From an uncultured Lachnospiraceae bacterium (lineage in GTDB: Bacteria > Bacillota > Clostridia > Lachnospirales > Lachnospiraceae): a stretch of 57,798 nt of DNA. The stretch lies in the NCBI GenBank assembly GCA_902781505.1, contig CACZJL010000011.1, positions 1 to 57,798 on the forward strand. Direction: 5' to 3'. The notes under the pieces are model-generated. The model searched no databases and was not told the origin of the DNA. It worked only from the letters and a program-made list of their open reading frames with translations. Position 1 is the first letter of the stretch, and each line of letters starts with the position of its first letter. The translations under genes were made by a program, and so were the position numbers. Shown here piece after piece: positions 25,710 to 33,080 of this stretch.

Positions 25710-26954
25710 ATGAATAATGAAAGTTTTACAACAGTCTGGGATCTGATGTCAGGTGCTGCGTCTGCCATGGATCTTTTAGTGCAGGGAAGGCCAATGCATC
25801 ACGAACAGGCGGCTTATCTGGCATATACTATCGCAGAAGAGATGGGACTGAACGATAATCTGAAGCGTCTTGCCATGTACAGCGCTGTTTTTCATAATGT
25901 AGACGCGGTCTGCGTGGATCCGGAGGTCGAAAAGAACGGTAAGGGCGGATTGTATGAAATCGGAACGAGCCTGTTTATGGATGTTCCGGAGACAAGAAAC
26001 ATCGGCCTTGTGGTTCGCATGATGAACGGAAATCACCAGGCAGAGGATCTCGCAAGAAAGCGTGGCCTGTCCGATGTGGCAGCAGTCGTGTTAATCGCTG
26101 TCAACGCATCCCTTTCCATCAATCCAAACAAGCCGGTATTAAATCAGGTGGCAACCATTGTGAAGCAGGTGCACCAGGTTTATACAGGAGAAGTCAGCAA
26201 TGCCGTGCTTGAGGCATTTGACAGGGTCGCTGAGCGCGAATTTGTCTGGATGGATATGCTCTTTCATCCGCAGAATCTGCATAAGTCCGTGGGAAATATC
26301 CGTGGGTTGTCGATTGCAGAGACCATGACTCTGACCAAAATTATGGCACAGCTCATCGACTACAAATCTAGTTACACAGCGATGCATTCCGCAGGTGTGG
26401 CCGCAACGGCCTATGCAATTGCAGAACTTCTCGGCATGTCGGACACAGAGTGCATGAAGATGGCAATTGCTGGAAATCTGCATGATCTGGGTAAGTTAAA
26501 GATTGATAACAGCATCTTAGATAAGCCGGGCAGGTTAACGAAGGACGAATACAACACCGTTCGTGAGCATGCCTACTATACCTATGCGATTATGTCACAG
26601 ATCCGTGGCTTCGAAGAAATCACGGAATGGGCGTCATTCCATCATGAGCAGCTCAACGGAAACGGTTATCCGTTCCATCTTTCAGAAAAGGATCTCTGCC
26701 TTGGGGCAAGAATCATGGCGGTTGCCGATGTATTTGCCGCGGTAGCAGAAGTTCGTCCTTACAGAGAAGGAATGGGCAGAAACCAGGCTCTCGACGTTCT
26801 GTTAGATGATGTCGATAGAGGAATTCTTTCCGAACAGATTGTAGACGTCTTAAAGAAGAACTACGAGACGGTCAACGGTTACCGTGACAAATGGTGCCGC
26901 GACGCCGGCAAGAAGTACTATGATGCAGTGCACAGAGGCGTAGAGAATGAATAA
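25710..26954 (+). CDS. HD-GYP-like metal-dependent phosphohydrolase
   Basis: The 414-residue cytosolic protein has two HD-like halves. The C-terminal one carries the metal motif HDLGKLKI (His258-Asp259) and HHEQLNGNGYP (311-321), close to the HD-GYP consensus HHExxDGxGYP but with Asn in place of Asp. HD-GYP enzymes degrade c-di-GMP, so it may belong with the EAL/GGDEF pair, although other substrates are possible. The N-terminal half appears to be a degenerate HD repeat. The ATG at 25710 is preferred, with AGAGG 9 bases before. The last 8 bases overlap the next gene. Confidence 0.88.
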   Translation: MNNESFTTVWDLMSGAASAMDLLVQGRPMHHEQAAYLAYTIAEEMGLNDNLKRLAMYSAVFHNVDAVCVDPEVEKNGKGGLYEIGTSLFMDVPETRNIGLVVRMMNGNHQAEDLARKRGLSDVAAVVLIAVNASLSINPNKPVLNQVATIVKQVHQVYTGEVSNAVLEAFDRVAEREFVWMDMLFHPQNLHKSVGNIRGLSIAETMTLTKIMAQLIDYKSSYTAMHSAGVAATAYAIAELLGMSDTECMKMAIAGNLHDLGKLKIDNSILDKPGRLTKDEYNTVREHAYYTYAIMSQIRGFEEITEWASFHHEQLNGNGYPFHLSEKDLCLGARIMAVADVFAAVAEVRPYREGMGRNQALDVLLDDVDRGILSEQIVDVLKKNYETVNGYRDKWCRDAGKKYYDAVHRGVENE

Positions 26955-27390
26955 AGATCGCTATGGAATTAATGTAAAGCAGTTCTGCAGGGAACACGAA
27001 AAGGAAATTGAAAGACGGATTGTGGCGGGTGAAGATCCTGCCGCAATTTTAGAATGGCATCTGCTGATACTCTCGTGGCTTCAGCACGAGCGGCTGATTC
27101 ACCTGCTCGTCGTAATCATGTCCGTAATGGTAGAGATTTTCGCACTCTTCCTCACCTTCTTCCTTCCGGAGGGAAACGCATATGCGTGTCTTTTCATGCT
27201 CGCGTTCCTGATTCTTGTCATCTGCTACTTTGCGCATTATTTCTTTTTGGAAAATATGACGCAGCATTGGTACCGCATCGCCTGTGAACTGAAGGGCAGG
27301 TGCGAGGCGGCCTCGGCCGGCCGCACCGCTGAAGCAGCAGATGGAGATATTGCTGCGTCCGGCGCGCCAAAAGAAGAATCTGAGGTGTAA
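26947..27390 (+). CDS. Small membrane protein of unknown function
   Basis: I do not recognise this 147-residue protein. An N-terminal soluble stretch of about 45 residues precedes two transmembrane helices (about 51-73 and 80-102), and the tail is Ala/Glu/Gly-rich and low complexity. It starts inside the HD-GYP gene (ATGAATAA overlap), so the two are translationally coupled, and hypA begins 3 bases after it. Coupling suggests it works with the HD-GYP protein, for example as a membrane partner, but this is inference. Confidence 0.75.
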   Translation: MNKDRYGINVKQFCREHEKEIERRIVAGEDPAAILEWHLLILSWLQHERLIHLLVVIMSVMVEIFALFLTFFLPEGNAYACLFMLAFLILVICYFAHYFFLENMTQHWYRIACELKGRCEAASAGRTAEAADGDIAASGAPKEESEV

Positions 27391-27392
27391 GC

Positions 27393-27740
27393 ATGCATGA
27401 GATGAGCTATGTGGTGCGTTTGGTGAACGAAGCAATCACGGCCGCAGAGGAAAATAACGCCAATGCAGTAAAGCAGATTTCTGTACTGGTGGGCGAGATG
27501 ACAGACGTGGTGCCGGATTATCTGAAACGGTATTATCCGGATTGCGTTAAGAATACGATTCTTGAAGGCTCTGAGCTCGTTACAGAGCTGGATCCGGTTG
27601 TCATCGAGTGTAGCGGTTGTGGTAAGAAGTATCATCCGTCAAAAGAGAACAATTATGGCTGTCCGGATTGTGGCAGTGCCGCCGGCAAGATCATCGCCGG
27701 CAAATATGTTGTTTTAAAATCCGTAGAAATCGAAGATTAA
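27393..27740 (+). CDS. hypA: HypA/HybF-like nickel-insertion protein
   Basis: The 115-residue protein begins MHEMSYV, with the His2-Glu3 pair that binds nickel in HypA, and has a zinc-ribbon domain with CSGCGKKY and CPDCGS. HypA delivers nickel to [NiFe] hydrogenase or urease. No other hyp, hydrogenase or urease gene lies in this window, so it is isolated. It is the last gene of the HD-GYP cluster, with a GAGGTG ribosome binding site. Length is normal for the family. Confidence 0.9.
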   Translation: MHEMSYVVRLVNEAITAAEENNANAVKQISVLVGEMTDVVPDYLKRYYPDCVKNTILEGSELVTELDPVVIECSGCGKKYHPSKENNYGCPDCGSAAGKIIAGKYVVLKSVEIED

Positions 27741-27785
27741 GCACGCCCGTGTTCATATGTCCGGAAAAAAGTTTACTTTTCCATG

Positions 27786-27813
27786 TTGACAGGATAAGAG
27801 TTTTATGTATAAT
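27786..27813 (+). promoter_or_regulatory. ohrR-trxA-trxB promoter
   Basis: TTGACA (27786-27791), 16 bases, then TATAAT (27808-27813): both boxes are consensus. Confidence 0.85.
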
Positions 27814-27837
27814 TAAATTGTACACAACTTAATTGCA
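27808..27837 (+). promoter_or_regulatory. OhrR-type operator
   Basis: TATAATTAAATTGTA followed by CACAACTTAATTGCA closely follows the double TACAATT-AATTGTA palindrome known for OhrR in Bacillus. It overlaps the -10 box, so the downstream OhrR-like repressor should repress its own operon. Confidence 0.75.
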
Positions 27838-27864
27838 ATTAAAGAAAGAACACCGGAGGACAAA

Positions 27865-28299
27865 ATGAGTAAGTACGACTGCTTAAGACTGGATCATCAG
27901 CTTTGTTTTCCTATTTATGCCTGCTCAAGAGGCATTGTGAAGAAATATAAACCATTTTTAGATGAACTCGACCTGACGTATACACAGTACATCGTCATGA
28001 TGGTTCTTTGGGAGAAACAGGAATGCAACGTAAAAGAGCTGGGAAATGCATTATTCCTCGATTCAGGAACACTTACGCCACTGCTTAAGAAGATGGAAGC
28101 TAAGGGACTGGTCAGCAGAACCCGCTCCACAACGGATGAAAGAAATGTAATCATATGTATCACTGAAGAAGGCATGAAGCTCAGAGATCAGGCTGTTACA
28201 ATTCCTGCAAAGATGGGCGGATGCGTAGATTTAAGTAAGGACGAAGCCAAGACCCTTTACAAGCTTTTATATAAGGTTCTGGCGAACGTTGAAAAGTAA
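27865..28299 (+). CDS. OhrR-like MarR family thiol-sensing repressor
   Basis: This 144-residue winged-helix protein has the OhrR N-terminal pattern LDHQLCFPIYACSR with Cys19 in the position of the peroxide-sensing cysteine, and the recognition region VKELGNALFLDSGTLTPLLKKMEAKGLVSR with wing RSTTDERNV. OhrR releases its operator when this cysteine is oxidised by organic peroxide or hypochlorite. The operator upstream fits. No ohr gene is adjacent; thioredoxin and its reductase follow, so the regulon here appears to be thiol repair. A CGGAGG ribosome binding site precedes the start. Confidence 0.9.
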   Translation: MSKYDCLRLDHQLCFPIYACSRGIVKKYKPFLDELDLTYTQYIVMMVLWEKQECNVKELGNALFLDSGTLTPLLKKMEAKGLVSRTRSTTDERNVIICITEEGMKLRDQAVTIPAKMGGCVDLSKDEAKTLYKLLYKVLANVEK

Positions 28300-28344
28300 C
28301 TAATTAAAGAAGAAAGATTTGGCCAAAGAGCCAGGAGGTAGATT

Positions 28345-28653
28345 ATGTCAGCTATTACTATTACAAGTGCTAATTTTGAAGAAGAAGTTTTAAAGTCAGA
28401 TGTTCCGGTTCTCGTAGATTTCTGGGCTTCATGGTGTGGTCCATGCAAGATGCTTTCTCCAATCGTTGAGAAGGTTGCAGAATCCGCAGAAGGATTCAAG
28501 GTTGGAAAGATTGACTGTGACGCAGAAGGTGATCTCGCAGTGAAGTATCAGGTAATGTCCATTCCTTGCCTTGTTGTATTTAAGAACGGTGAAGAAGTAA
28601 ACAGAAGCGTAGGCGTGATTTCTGAGGAACAGGTTCGCGAACTCGTAAAGTAA
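28345..28653 (+). CDS. trxA: Thioredoxin
   Basis: The 102-residue thioredoxin fold has the active site WCGPCK with Cys31 and Cys34, the preceding FWAS, and the cis-Pro segment MSIPCLVVFKNG. The extra Cys next to the cis-Pro (SIPCL) is unusual, since the usual residue is Thr or Val. It reduces protein disulfides with electrons from TrxB, whose gene follows. AGGAGG precedes the start. Confidence 0.96.
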   Translation: MSAITITSANFEEEVLKSDVPVLVDFWASWCGPCKMLSPIVEKVAESAEGFKVGKIDCDAEGDLAVKYQVMSIPCLVVFKNGEEVNRSVGVISEEQVRELVK

Positions 28654-28740
28654 TTATTATGCCGCGGGTGCGGCGCATAAAGGAAAGGCGCAGCATAAAG
28701 GATGTCGCGAAGGCGGCGCATGAAGAAAGGCAGGATTTGT

Positions 28741-29652
28741 ATGACAGACGTTATTATCATCGGTGCAGGACCGGCAGGATTAACAGCAGCAATTTATGCA
28801 CAGCGCGCAGGTAAGAGTGTCATGCTCTTAGAAGCGAAGATTTATGGCGGTCAGATTGTAAATACTCCCGATATTGAGAATTACCCGGGAATTAAGCACA
28901 TCTCAGGCTTCGAGTATGCGCAGGGGTTATATGAGCAGGCAATGAGCTTCGGTGCTGAGTTCAAGATGGAAGCAGCACTTCGTATTGAAGATAAGGGCGA
29001 TTACAAGATCGTTAAAACGGCAAATGGCGATTATGAGGCGAAGGCTGTTATTTTAGCAACCGGTGCCAAGAACAGACCACTTGGAATCGAAAGAGAAGCC
29101 GACATGGTCGGCAAGGGCGTATCCTACTGCGCTACCTGCGACGGTATGTTTTACAGAGGTAAGAGAGTTGCAGTAAATGGCGGCGGAAACACAGCAATTG
29201 AAGATGCAGAATTCTTATCGAATGTAGCAGAGAAGGTTTATGTCATCCACAGACGTGACGAATTCCGTGCAGATGCAAAGGATGTTGAGCGTCTTAAAGC
29301 AAAGGAGAACGTGGAGTTCGTTCTGAACAGCACTGTGAAATCCTTAGTTGGCGAAGATAAGCTCACCGCAATTGAAGTGGAGAATAAAGAGACAGGGGAC
29401 GTTACCACGATTGAAATCGACGGACTCTTCATCGCCATCGGACAGATGCCGGACAACAAGGCATTTGCCGATGTGGCAGAATTAGATCCGAAGGGATACA
29501 TTCAGGCAGGAGAAAGCTGCAAGACAGAAACTCCTGGCGTATTCACAGCCGGTGACTGCCGTACAAAGGAAGTCAGACAGCTTACCACTGCGGCAGCAGA
29601 CGGTGCAATCGCAGCGCTTGCAGCAGCACAGTATATTGCAACATTAGCATAA
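28741..29652 (+). CDS. trxB: Thioredoxin reductase
   Basis: This 303-residue flavoenzyme transfers electrons from NADPH to thioredoxin. The FAD motif GAGPAGLTAA (about 8-17), redox-active CATCDG (Cys130 and Cys133), NAD(P)-binding GGGNTAIEDA and C-terminal FTAGDCRTKEVRQLTTAAADG are all present. The ATG at 28741 has AGGA 5 bases upstream; an in-frame ATG at 28702 would add 13 Arg/Lys-rich residues and is rejected. The gap after trxA contains imperfect GGCGCATAAAGGA-like repeats. Confidence 0.96.
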   Translation: MTDVIIIGAGPAGLTAAIYAQRAGKSVMLLEAKIYGGQIVNTPDIENYPGIKHISGFEYAQGLYEQAMSFGAEFKMEAALRIEDKGDYKIVKTANGDYEAKAVILATGAKNRPLGIEREADMVGKGVSYCATCDGMFYRGKRVAVNGGGNTAIEDAEFLSNVAEKVYVIHRRDEFRADAKDVERLKAKENVEFVLNSTVKSLVGEDKLTAIEVENKETGDVTTIEIDGLFIAIGQMPDNKAFADVAELDPKGYIQAGESCKTETPGVFTAGDCRTKEVRQLTTAAADGAIAALAAAQYIATLA

Positions 29653-29687
29653 GATTCAAATCCATGAGGAGAAATCTCTATGTTTTT

Positions 29688-29712
29688 TGTAACCATTGTT
29701 ACATATTTGTAA
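29688..29712 (+). promoter_or_regulatory. Overlapping Crp/Fnr-type operator palindromes
   Basis: TGTAACCATTGTTACA (29688-29703) is a perfect inverted repeat with a 4-base spacer and overlaps a second one, TTACATATTTGTAA (29699-29712). Downstream is a TATAAA box (29739-29744) without a good -35, as at activator-dependent promoters. The nearby Crp/Fnr gene is the obvious candidate regulator. Confidence 0.6.
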
Positions 29713-29781
29713 TTCTCCATCGGGTAGAATGTGCTTACTATAAAGAACGGGATGTTCTGCCCGATATTTGGAGGATTTAAG

Positions 29782-30666
29782 ATGATTCGTAAAATCGTAA
29801 ACATTGATGAGGAACTTTGTAACGGATGTGGCGCCTGTGCTACAGCCTGTCATGAGCATGCAATCGAAATGGTTGACGGTAAGGCTCATTTAATCAAGGA
29901 TGATTTCTGCGATGGCTTCGGTGATTGCCTTCCGGAGTGTCCGGCAGGAGCAATTACAATTACAGAACGTGAGGCCGCAGCCTATGATGAGGAAGCAGTG
30001 AAAGCCCGCCAGGCCGCACATGCAGCCAAGGCACCAGAACTGATGGGTGTCGCCAGTGCTCATGGTGGCCCATTCGATGTTGGCAGTGCAGAGCTTGAAT
30101 CTATTCCTGCAGCTGCCGGTCCATTTGGTGTTGGTGGCGATTCCGTGTCGGTTGATGCAGCTCCTCAGGTGCACACACATCAGGGCGGATGCCCTGGCTC
30201 AAGAATACGCATGTTAAACCAGCATGCAGACGCACAGGCATCAGCCTCTCAGGCCGGCGTGCAGGCAGGTGCGGCTTCTGAGGCCGGTACATTTGCCCCG
30301 GTCAACAGACTTCGCAACTGGCCGGTTCAGATTAAGTTAGCTCCGACACAGGCTCCTTACTTTGACGGCGCAAATCTTCTTGTTGCCGCAGATTGTACAG
30401 CTTACGCATATGCAAGATTCCATGAGGATTTCATTAAGAATCGTGTGGCTCTGATTGGATGTCCGAAGTTAGATGACGTGGACTATACAGAGAAGCTCCA
30501 GGAAATCATTGCAAATAACGACATTAAGAGCCTGACAATTGTGCGTATGGAAGTTCCTTGCTGCGGCGGATTAGAGTATGCAGCAAAGACGGCACTTCAG
30601 AAGAGCGGAAAGTTTATACCATGGCAGTGCGTCACATTAAGCTTAGAGGGCGAAATCTTAGACTGA
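29782..30666 (+). CDS. 4Fe-4S ferredoxin-domain protein
   Basis: The 294-residue protein starts with a 2x[4Fe-4S] ferredoxin domain (CNGCGACATAC at about 15-25, then CDGFGDCLPECP), continues with a low-complexity Ala/Gly/Ser-rich linker (about 85-180), and ends with a conserved domain NWPVQIKLAP...LLVAADCTAYAYARFHEDF...GCPKLDD plus CCGG, probably another metal site. Such proteins occur with Crp/Fnr and hybrid-cluster genes in clostridia. ATG 29782 is chosen because GGAGG lies 7 bases before. The 3' end is duplicated downstream. Confidence 0.85.
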   Translation: MIRKIVNIDEELCNGCGACATACHEHAIEMVDGKAHLIKDDFCDGFGDCLPECPAGAITITEREAAAYDEEAVKARQAAHAAKAPELMGVASAHGGPFDVGSAELESIPAAAGPFGVGGDSVSVDAAPQVHTHQGGCPGSRIRMLNQHADAQASASQAGVQAGAASEAGTFAPVNRLRNWPVQIKLAPTQAPYFDGANLLVAADCTAYAYARFHEDFIKNRVALIGCPKLDDVDYTEKLQEIIANNDIKSLTIVRMEVPCCGGLEYAAKTALQKSGKFIPWQCVTLSLEGEILD

Positions 30667-30667
30667 C
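30623..30667 (+). repeat. Direct repeat copy 1: 3' end of the ferredoxin gene
   Basis: This 45-bp stretch includes the last 14 codons and stop. It matches 30677-30721 at 41 of 45 positions by eye. Confidence 0.85.
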
Positions 30668-30676
30668 GCACAGCCA

Positions 30677-30721
30677 GGCAGTGCGTCACATTAAGCTTTG
30701 AAGGCGAAATCCTTGACTGAC
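30677..30721 (+). repeat. Direct repeat copy 2: duplicated ferredoxin gene tail
   Basis: It would encode QCVTLSFEGEILD plus stop, against QCVTLSLEGEILD in copy 1. Most differences are synonymous, so this copy looks like a tail from a diverged allele rather than a fresh slippage duplication. Confidence 0.8.
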
Positions 30722-30765
30722 AGTAATCCTTTCAGTGCGCGTGCGATACAAACTCGGAGGTGGAT

Positions 30766-31446
30766 ATGAATCAGAAAATTGTGGATATTTTAAAGAAAGT
30801 CCCGATGTTTCGTGGATTGAGCGAAGAAGAGATTGCAGGGCTTCTTGGCACGCGGGCAGTGAAGACCAAAGTGTTTAAGAAGGGCGAGTTTGTATTTGTC
30901 GAGGAAGATGTACCGGATCAGCTGATGATTCTGCTTTCAGGAGAAGTGCTGGTGGCGAAAGACACGCTGGCCGGAAATCGCAGAATTCTTACGAAAATCA
31001 CGGATTCAGGGGATATGTTTGGCGAAATCTATACCTTCATGGAACTTACATCCTATGAGATGTACGCGGAATGCCTGAAAGCAAGTGAAATCCTATTTAT
31101 TGACAGGGGCATCTTAGAACTGGACCCGGGACAGAACAGGGCAGTGCAGATCATGCGTGGAAATTTGCTCAAGATATTTGCCACGAAGGCATATAGAATG
31201 AACAAAAGACTGAGGATATTAAGTTCTCTTTCCATTCGCGAAAAGATTGCTCGTTTCCTTATTGAGAATCAGGGAAAGGAAAGGATTGTAATGGTGCCGC
31301 CGCGCGAAGAAATGGCGGACTACCTGAATGTTACGAGGCCGTCTCTGTCACGCGAACTCATGAATATGGCTACAGACGGAATAATCGAGGTCAATGGACG
31401 TGAAGTCAGAATCTTAAGGCAGGAAAGTCTCGAAGAATTCCTTTGA
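30766..31446 (+). CDS. Crp/Fnr family transcription regulator
   Basis: The 226-residue protein has an N-terminal cyclic-nucleotide-binding-like beta barrel (about 15-130, KKGEFVFVEEDVPDQLMILLSGEV and GDMFGE) and a C-terminal HTH_Crp domain (about 150-222) with PPREEMADYLNVTRPSLSRELMNMATDGII. There is no Fnr-type N-terminal cysteine cluster, so it is not an iron-sulfur Fnr. It may sense haem/NO like HcpR or another ligand. GGAGG at 30756-30760 fixes the start at 30766. The palindromes upstream of the ferredoxin gene are a likely target. Confidence 0.9.
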   Translation: MNQKIVDILKKVPMFRGLSEEEIAGLLGTRAVKTKVFKKGEFVFVEEDVPDQLMILLSGEVLVAKDTLAGNRRILTKITDSGDMFGEIYTFMELTSYEMYAECLKASEILFIDRGILELDPGQNRAVQIMRGNLLKIFATKAYRMNKRLRILSSLSIREKIARFLIENQGKERIVMVPPREEMADYLNVTRPSLSRELMNMATDGIIEVNGREVRILRQESLEEFL

Positions 31447-31492
31447 TTCAAACAAAAAACATATCATTTATCATAGGAAAATGCTTTGATAC

Positions 31493-31521
31493 TTTACAGA
31501 ACAAAAGCGAAATGATATTAT
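31493..31521 (+). promoter_or_regulatory. Promoter of symporter 2
   Basis: TTTACA (31493-31498), 17 bases, then TATTAT (31516-31521). Confidence 0.75.
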
Positions 31522-31534
31522 ATAAGAAATTCAT

Positions 31535-31567
31535 AACCGGCATCTTAAAATGGTGCCGGTTTTCTTT
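31535..31567 (+). terminator. Terminator-like hairpin in the symporter 2 leader
   Basis: AACCGGCA (31535-31542) pairs with TGCCGGTT (31554-31561), followed by TTTCTTT. It begins only about 7 bases after the predicted transcription start, so it is either an attenuator of the downstream gene or the terminator of the Crp/Fnr transcript. Confidence 0.75.
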
Positions 31568-31634
31568 ATCGTCAGGGCAAGGTGCTGTTTTGGTGTCGTG
31601 AGGCTTCGACGAAATTCATAAATGGAGAAAAACA

Positions 31635-33047
31635 ATGGAAAACAAATCACCAAAGAGCGGTTTTAGCGGATCCATCGGATTCGTGCTTGCAGCCGCAGGA
31701 AGTGCTGTTGGGTTAGGTAACATCTGGCGCTTCCCTTATTTAGCAGCAAAGGACGGCGGCGGCCTGTTCCTGGTTGTATATCTGCTTTTAGTTCTGACCT
31801 TCGGTAATACACTTCTTACCACAGATATTGCGGTTGGACGTCGTACCGGAAAGAGCTCCGTTAAGGCATACGGCGACATGAAGAAGGGCTGGGGCTTCTT
31901 AGGTTACCTCACATTCTTCGTTCCGCTTCTTATCATGACTTATTATGCGGTTATCGGCGGATGGGTATTAAAGTATATTGTGGCTTACATCACAGGACAG
32001 TGGGAAGCAGCTGCAACAGACACATACTTCACTGGATTTATCACACAGGAAGCAGCACCAATCATCTTCATGCTCGTCTTCCTTGCAGTTACCGTATTTG
32101 TCGTATATAACGGTGTTGAAAAGGGTATCGAGCGTTTCTCAAAGTTTGTTATGCCTGCCCTTCTCGTAATCGTAGTTGGTATCGTGATTTACTCACTGAC
32201 ACTGTCTCATGAAGGTGCAGACGGCGTTACAAGAACTGGTCTTCAGGGCTTAAAGGTTTATCTGATTCCTGATTTCACAGGTATGACAGCAGGTAAGTTC
32301 CTGAATGTCTTACTCGATGCGATGAGCCAGCTCTTCTTCTCGTTAAGCGTATCCATGGGTATCATGATTACTTATGGTTCTTATGTTAAGAAGGAAGTAA
32401 ATTTAAACAAGTCCGTAGCACAGATTGAAGTCTTTGATACAGGTGTTGCCTTCCTTGCAGGTATGATGATCATTCCGTCAATCTTTGCATTCACCGGCAC
32501 ATCCGGCGCTGGCGCTGGCCCTGGACTCATCTTCGTATCTTTGCCAAAGGTATTTGCCCAGATGGGACCTGTAGCAGGAACAATCATCGGCTTACTATTT
32601 TTCGTCATGGTCGCCTTCGCAGCGCTTACAAGCTGCGTATCCGTACTCGAAACTCTGGTTGATAACTTCATGGAAATCAGAGGAAGCAAGAGACAGCCTA
32701 CAACCCTGGTACTTGGCGTGATTTACGCGATTGCAGATATCGCGATCTGCCTCGGCTATAACGTGCTCTACGGCGAGTGGACACTGCCAAATGGCGGCAC
32801 CGCTCAGCTCTTAGATATTGCGGATTACATCAGTAACAGCTTCCTGATGCCGCTTGTTTCCTTGCTTTCCACAATCCTGATTGGATGGATTGTGACTCCA
32901 AAGTGGGTTACAGATGAAATCGAGACCGGAGGCGTTGTATTTGGTCGTAAGAAGCTTTATAACATCATGATCAAGTTTGTCTGCCCGATTATGATGCTGA
33001 TTCTGTTTTTACAGTCTACAGGACTGTTAAGTCTCTTTATTAAATAA
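31635..33047 (+). CDS. Sodium:neurotransmitter symporter family transporter 2
   Basis: This 470-residue NSS protein has the TM1 signature AVGLGNIWRFPYLAAKDGGG (about 25-44) and eleven or twelve hydrophobic helices. It is clearly diverged from the other two NSS proteins in the window, which resemble each other more, so its substrate may differ. The substrate, an amino acid or amine, is unknown. It has a good promoter and a terminator-like leader hairpin. It converges on a LysR gene, which could regulate it, although divergent arrangements are more usual. Confidence 0.93.
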   Translation: MENKSPKSGFSGSIGFVLAAAGSAVGLGNIWRFPYLAAKDGGGLFLVVYLLLVLTFGNTLLTTDIAVGRRTGKSSVKAYGDMKKGWGFLGYLTFFVPLLIMTYYAVIGGWVLKYIVAYITGQWEAAATDTYFTGFITQEAAPIIFMLVFLAVTVFVVYNGVEKGIERFSKFVMPALLVIVVGIVIYSLTLSHEGADGVTRTGLQGLKVYLIPDFTGMTAGKFLNVLLDAMSQLFFSLSVSMGIMITYGSYVKKEVNLNKSVAQIEVFDTGVAFLAGMMIIPSIFAFTGTSGAGAGPGLIFVSLPKVFAQMGPVAGTIIGLLFFVMVAFAALTSCVSVLETLVDNFMEIRGSKRQPTTLVLGVIYAIADIAICLGYNVLYGEWTLPNGGTAQLLDIADYISNSFLMPLVSLLSTILIGWIVTPKWVTDEIETGGVVFGRKKLYNIMIKFVCPIMMLILFLQSTGLLSLFIK

Positions 33048-33080
33048 GAGATTAAAACCCCACAGGCCCGGAGCTTTAAT

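Noticed and set aside
28654..28740. Small gene or riboswitch between trxA and trxB
   Set aside because: The gap holds only short imperfect GGCGCATAAAGGA-like repeats and a GCCGC/GCGGC hairpin; no frame with a start signal was found.
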